This document shows positions 58,609 through 64,000 of a stretch of 64,000 nucleotides of DNA, in pieces. The DNA comes from Pipra filicauda. Its lineage: Eukaryota; Chordata; Aves; Passeriformes; Pipridae. The first letter of the stretch is position 1. Each line of letters begins with the position of its first letter. Both the position numbers and the translations under genes were made by a program. The notes beneath the pieces were generated by a model. The model saw only the letters and a list, made by a program, of their open reading frames with translations, did not search any database and was not told where the DNA came from. The stretch spans positions 124,001 through 188,000 of the forward strand of contig NW_024104508.1 of assembly GCF_003945595.2 (NCBI RefSeq), given 5' to 3'.

Positions 58609-60294
58609 AAATCTGTAAAAAAGTAGCACAACCCAGTAACACTTCCTTACCTACCTTAGGACCTGTAACATCAGGAAACCTCGCTGAGAAAAAGTAACTT
58701 ATATATTATGACTCCACATCCTTTTATTGCCTTAATATTTCTAGATGGTCATTTGTTTGAGCCTATTGAAAAGCCAGTTACCCCTTTCAGGGGAAGGACG
58801 TGAAAGCTCTGCGATGCAAGCTAAGACATGTGAACTACATCGTTCCAAAACATCTGCATTAGTTTTCTGTGATCTGCTGTCAGCGTTCCTCACATTTATT
58901 GTGGATGTGCAATACATTTTCATGTTTCACCTAGCCGTCTGCTGCTTCTCAGATAAATCCCTCTAACGTTCAACAAATATACAGGAATGACAGGATCTGT
59001 GAACTCAGATCTATCCAGAAATATTAGGCACTATCAGCAGAGCTAAATCTCAAAAGTACTAACGGCAGACCCTAAAGAATATTACTCAATGGAAAAATCT
59101 CAGACAAGATTTACTGTACATGATATTTTTCAGATTACAAAGATGATACATTTGTATTAAAGTCATGATTCATTGTCAACTCGTGCTACAGAATTCACAC
59201 AGGGCATCACAGAGCACGATGCAACCTCTGCTCACTTGTGTGAGGAGGACTCCATTTTTCCGTGGGTTAAGCTAGTATCAACCTCAAGGACGGACATTTC
59301 TTGAAAAGAAAATAAATGCTAAAGTGAAGTAGTAAAGGGTCTGATCCTAAGCAAAGGAATATCTTTCCATTGGGACCAATTTATTTATATAACAAATAGG
59401 AGGTTGTGCAAAAAACAGAAAAGTAAAATAACATGTCTCCACAAATTGTGCCATTAAGACAACATCCAGAACTATACTCATCTTTTTCAGTATTAAATAA
59501 ACTGAACTTGGCAGACCAAAAGTCTACAGGTTCCTACTGCACCAAGAAAACTTTAATGAAGTTTTTTCTTAATGAAAACTCAGATGAGAATGATCATTTC
59601 TTTTCAACAGTATTTTTTGGTATTTGAGATAGAGAGTGGTCTGTTATTGATCTCTGCACAGCCCCCCTGCTTGAATCGATAATCTCTTAGTACTTCTAAA
59701 TTAAAGTTAGATTCATCAAATGTCCTTGAGAAGCCTCAAACATTCCTCGCCTTATTCCATACTCGTACATGAATTATGGTGGCTTCCAATGAGTCTATGG
59801 AATGACAAAATTTTAGCTTTAAAACTCTAATACCAGCAGACAACGTGTTTCGTATTAGCTCATTCAACTCTCCCAGTCCATCTAAAAGGCAGTTTTTAGG
59901 CTCCTCATGGGAAAACAAGGTTGTATCATTCAATAAAACAACTGCACTCCTGCAATCCTTCTGTGATTTCAGTTTGGGGAAAGCAGTCTTTGAGGAATAA
60001 GACTGATACACTTCTGCTTTATTCATAATTTCATACTAAACAAGCACCAGCGTCCAATAGTAGTGTTCAAACCACGAACAATATGTACTTCAGAGAGGTC
60101 TGTCAAGCAATGTCGAAACACCAGGAGCTTGCGATACCCAGAAGAGATTAAGCAACTCAGTTCATAAATACACAACATAGTCAGCAAGTGAGGATTTCAA
60201 GATAAAGCTGGAGAATATTTTTCAGGACAATTTGAAATTGTATACAACAACAAAAGAGCCAATGGAAATCAGAAGATCCTCCGTAGAACACCTT

Positions 60295-60310
60295 TCTCTC
60301 TCTCTCTCTC
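60295..60310. repeat. TC dinucleotide microsatellite
   Basis: A TC run is followed directly by CATATATAT. Confidence 0.85.
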
Positions 60311-60392
60311 CATATATATTTTTGCACCACTAAAAGGGACCTAATCTACTAAATATAATACTTGCATCAGCTGAACAACCATCTAGAGAGAC

Positions 60393-60446
60393 TGGTTGGG
60401 TTTTGGGTTGGGTTGGGGTTTTTTTTTTTGGTTGGTTGGTTGGTTT
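60393..60446 (+). repeat. G/T-rich simple repeat with quadruplex-type G runs and GGTT units
   Basis: The tract begins with GGG, TTTT, GGG, TT, GGG, TT, GGGG (60398-60418), continues through a T run, and then has tandem GGTT units. The first part fits the four-run G-quadruplex pattern on the plus strand, which is the template strand for RARB. Confidence 0.8.
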
Positions 60447-63400
60447 GGTGTGGTTTCTTTGGTAAGAGAACATAGTTTGGTCACATTCACTTTTGATCAA
60501 AGGCAAGATGTACAGTTTTCTGGAGAAGGTTTGAACCCAGGATACACATATTCAGCCCTTACCTCAGCTGATTTACTATTCTTTCTTGGATTTAGCTTTT
60601 TTAACTCTTTATTTGAAAATGTATGTCCTGCCAGTGTGGAAGTGCAAAAGTCTGGTGCAGGCACCTGGAGCAATTCATGCTCAGCAGGTAAAAAGTGTTA
60701 TTTTTGTAACATGTTGGCAGCTAGTGAGTGCATAAAAGCAGAAGCGCTTTCTTCTATGCCTGTCTGCACATGCAAGGTGGAAAAAAGGAAAGGATGGGGG
60801 GCCAAGAGTTGACATTTACCGAAAAGGCATTTTTAAAGCAGTCTTATAGTTTTAGGAGGAATTTGGGGGGGGAGGAATAGAAAAGAAGCAACTTCTTTCC
60901 ATGTCCTCCTGTCTTGTCCTGTGGGATGTGACACTTCAGGGTCCCTACTCACCTGAGAAAACCGAGCCTCAGTGCTGTCACCCAACACCTGAATGCAGCT
61001 TAAGCACACAGGGACTCTCAAACAATCGGTCACTTCACAATTCTTAAGATGTCTGAAATATTTCTAAAGGTTAGATAAAGTAGCAGATAAGATCTTTAAA
61101 AGCACAGCGTGCTTTGTGAGAGCTAATTTACTGCCAGCTAAACCGTGTTGACAGATGGAGAAGGTATTTTACTTTGAGACCAGCTAGAAGCAGGCAGGCA
61201 CTATGAAATGCCTCGTGTTCTGAACTTAGATTATTAAGCTTGCATGTTAATGCACACTTTGGACAGTTGAGTTTTAAAAGAATAAGAAGTTGTAAAGCAA
61301 ATGGCATTTCCTGGATAGCCTCAAGGGAATTTTGAATACTGAGCTCAGGGTCCCTGGTGGGAAGCAGCAATTTCAGCTAATTAGGGTGAATAGCAAAGTG
61401 TTGCATTTGGTCAAAACATTCTGTTAACCCCCATTTTTGTTGGCACCAACAAGAGTCTGGATTTTTTGCCTTTTTTTTTTTTTTGTGAATTCACTGCAGG
61501 AGTGCAAGGCACACAGCTCACATACATTAGGCAGAAAGTCAAAGGAAACGCCAAAGTTCAACTAAAGTACAAGTAATTAGAACCAGATTCTCTGCTGCTT
61601 GTATGTGTGCATTTGATTGTAGAAGTTATTTATAAGCCTCCAAACATTTGAAAAAATAACTATATACTGTAGATCATTTAATTTTTATGTCTCGTCTGGA
61701 AAAAAAAGTCTGCTTTTAATCATCTTCCAGGAAAGAGCCAGGAACTGGGAAAGTGGGTCTCAATTGTTTCAATACAAATTTCTTTCTTTCATGTGCCACA
61801 TAAAACTATACTATAAAATTAAATCCAAAATATCATTGACTTCGCTCCCCCCTCCAATTTTTTTTTAATAAAAAACTTCTTTGAATTTGTCATGCTTAAA
61901 TAGTTTGCATTGTTATGAGGGTTTGGGTTTTTTTAAACTCTTGTTTGGAAGACAGACAAGGGGAGAAGAAAAAAAAAAGAGTGAGAGAGAAAGAAAACAT
62001 TATCGTGGAGACTTGCCAGCCTTGACTTAGTAACCTGGCCATGACCCTCCAGCGAGTGTGTGTTTGACCCGGTCACACATGACTCTAGCTGCGTACTGTT
62101 GCTGGGTTATAAGTCCCAGATATTTTTACCATATATACAACAGGTGGGAATCATAGGCAACAGAAAGAGGAAAACAAAATCTTCCCTTGTGGGAAGACTT
62201 CCATTTTCTCCCTTGCAAAGAAAACAGCACAAAGCAAAGAAAGTTGTGCTACTATTTCACGTACTGGCGCTTGCTGCGCTGGAGCGCTGTTTTACCCGGG
62301 GGTGGATGCGTGGAGATGGAGTGGGCTGAGGGCAGGAGGACAGAGGAAAAGGCTCAGAGGAAGCCACATGCAAACGTTAATCAATGCAGAATGAATTACC
62401 ACAGTCAAAAATCTTTCCTTACAGAGCTGGATATGCACTGAGGTTCAGGAAGAAACGCTTTTTATTATAAGCAAACATGACACACCTAGATTAAAACATA
62501 CAATAACTTCAGATTGAGATGTTATTATCAGGATTTTCAGAAGTACTTAGGAAAGTTTGTTTTCCACATTTGAAGGTTTTATTATTTGCATCTTGGTAGC
62601 TGCCTTAAAGCTATAATGTTAAATATATTCTATTATAGTTCTTAGTTACAATATTTCCAGCATTAATTTTAATCAAGTCATAGTTCATCTCTACAAGACT
62701 GTCCTTAAAAAAGGGTGGTATTTGGGATGAAAGCCAAAAAAACCCTCTAAGTCATCAGGTTTGCACTCGGTCTGAAAAGAAGCATTACGCTTTCAACAGG
62801 GACATCAGAAGATGAGGCTCCATGACCTTGTTTCTTCTTGAGGGTGCCCAATTCAAAATGATCCTTTTCTGTTATTTTAAAAGCTAAAAGAGTATCCCAC
62901 AGATTTTCACTATGTGCTTCTCAGGATTCCTACAGTATGATTAAAATAACAACAAAACTAGCAAGAGGTAGAGGTTATGGAGCTCAGAAGCCCAATCTGC
63001 ACGGACTGGATTAATGGGCAAAACTGCACACAAGGTCACCTAAAAGGAGCCTCAGACTCAGGTCACTTTAAGGGCCATGCCGAGGGCACAGGCTGCTGCT
63101 GCCAACAGCTATCTCAGACAAGGTGCAAGTCCTGATAGGCGCAGCTGAGTTGGCAGGAGTTTTCTAAAGCTGAAGGACTTTTGCTGTTACAACTCCTGTC
63201 AGTTAAAGAGCGACATGGACAGCTGGCTTCTGTCCCGAAGCATTTGGGAGAAGAGGGGTGCTGCTGAACTCTGCCCTTTGCCTCATGAGTACAAGAAGCA
63301 GTTAAGCACACTCTCTGCTCTGATATCCTCACGCTAATGAAGTTCCAAGTACAAATTTGGCCATTGCTACACTGCAGGCAGACATACCATCAGGACAGTA

Positions 63401-64000
63401 TTTTCTTCCCCCGCTCTCTTGCATCTCATGTATTAAGACAGTACACTATTTTGGGCAGGGCCTCAGAATATGCTGTACAGTAACCAGCACTGCAGGACCT
63501 TCCAGTGCTGCTCCAATGCAAATAATGGTAATGATCATGATCCTGCCAAGTCAAAAGATATTTGAAAGAATGAACCTTGAAAGGCCTCCACAGCCTTGAG
63601 GGGAGCCATTACTTGCAAAGCAGGTCCTTGGAGCACCTTCATTTTAACTATTTTAGCATTTCAGTGTTAAAACACAGACTAACTTTAAAGTATGATTTTA
63701 AAAAAAAAGCAGGCTTCTTCGTATTCAGCAAATGCCTTGCTGTGCACACCAAGCTGTATTTGCCAACTGGAATGGCAGAAGTGTGTACACTCATCTGCTG
63801 CATCTTCCCTGGCTTAAAACTGGGAGAGAGCAAGCTGCATCATACTTCTTCATGCCTTTCACCAACAACATTGCCAAGTTTCAACTGCAAATCTGTAATG
63901 TTAACCAGCAGAGTCATGTAACATAAGTCAACAGAGTCAGTGGATACTGATCTTGGCCACACGACAGGAGTACAGCCCTTTGAAACCTGTATTTATATCA

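Noticed and set aside
60393..60446. Possible interstitial telomeric repeat
   Set aside because: The units are TTGGG/TTTTGGG and GGTT, not tandem TTAGGG, so it is an ordinary G/T simple repeat.
63028..63066. Two AGGTCA half-sites (AAGGTCACC and CAGGTCACT) as a retinoic acid response element
   Set aside because: The spacing between them is about 20 bases or more, not the 1, 2 or 5 of known RAR/RXR elements. Single half-sites like these are common by chance.

Overview
This is a vertebrate, most likely avian, nuclear genomic window: AT-rich, almost entirely non-coding, with GT-AG introns and sparse chicken-repeat-1 (CR1) LINE relics. It lies inside one gene, read on the minus strand: RARB, retinoic acid receptor beta. 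Four consecutive internal coding exons are present, and each has clean consensus splice sites. In transcript order they are 58053-57905 (B region plus first zinc finger, 149 nt), 36753-36612 (second zinc finger, 142 nt), 11310-11150 (DNA-binding-domain C-terminal extension, hinge and helix 1, 161 nt) and 3663-3487 (ligand-binding-domain helices 3 to 5, 177 nt). Joined, they make 629 nt in one frame, corresponding to about residues 53-262 of the 448-residue RAR beta-2 isoform.

The rest of the window is intron. From right to left it holds the end of the intron upstream of the B-region exon (58054-64000), a 21.2 kb intron (36754-57904), a 25.3 kb intron (11311-36611), a 7.5 kb intron (3664-11149) and the start of the intron that leads to the last two ligand-binding exons (1-3486). 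The isoform-specific A-region exon and the promoters should lie to the right of the window. The rest of the ligand-binding domain, the AF-2 helix and the 3'UTR should lie to the left. I saw none of these in the window.

The product is a ligand-activated nuclear transcription factor that heterodimerises with RXR on retinoic acid response elements. The long introns contain a CR1 3' end at 10614-10688, a second CR1-like scrap near 52090, microsatellites and homopolymers, a CpG-enriched patch (21061-21440), and several short motif clusters that could be enhancers. I found no second gene, RNA gene, CRISPR array, intact mobile element or viral insertion. The many short open frames are at about the level expected by chance. 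I found no convincing new biological system. The most testable oddities are a phase-compatible 59-codon cryptic-exon candidate between the two zinc-finger exons, the intronic CpG patch, and possible conserved regulatory elements.
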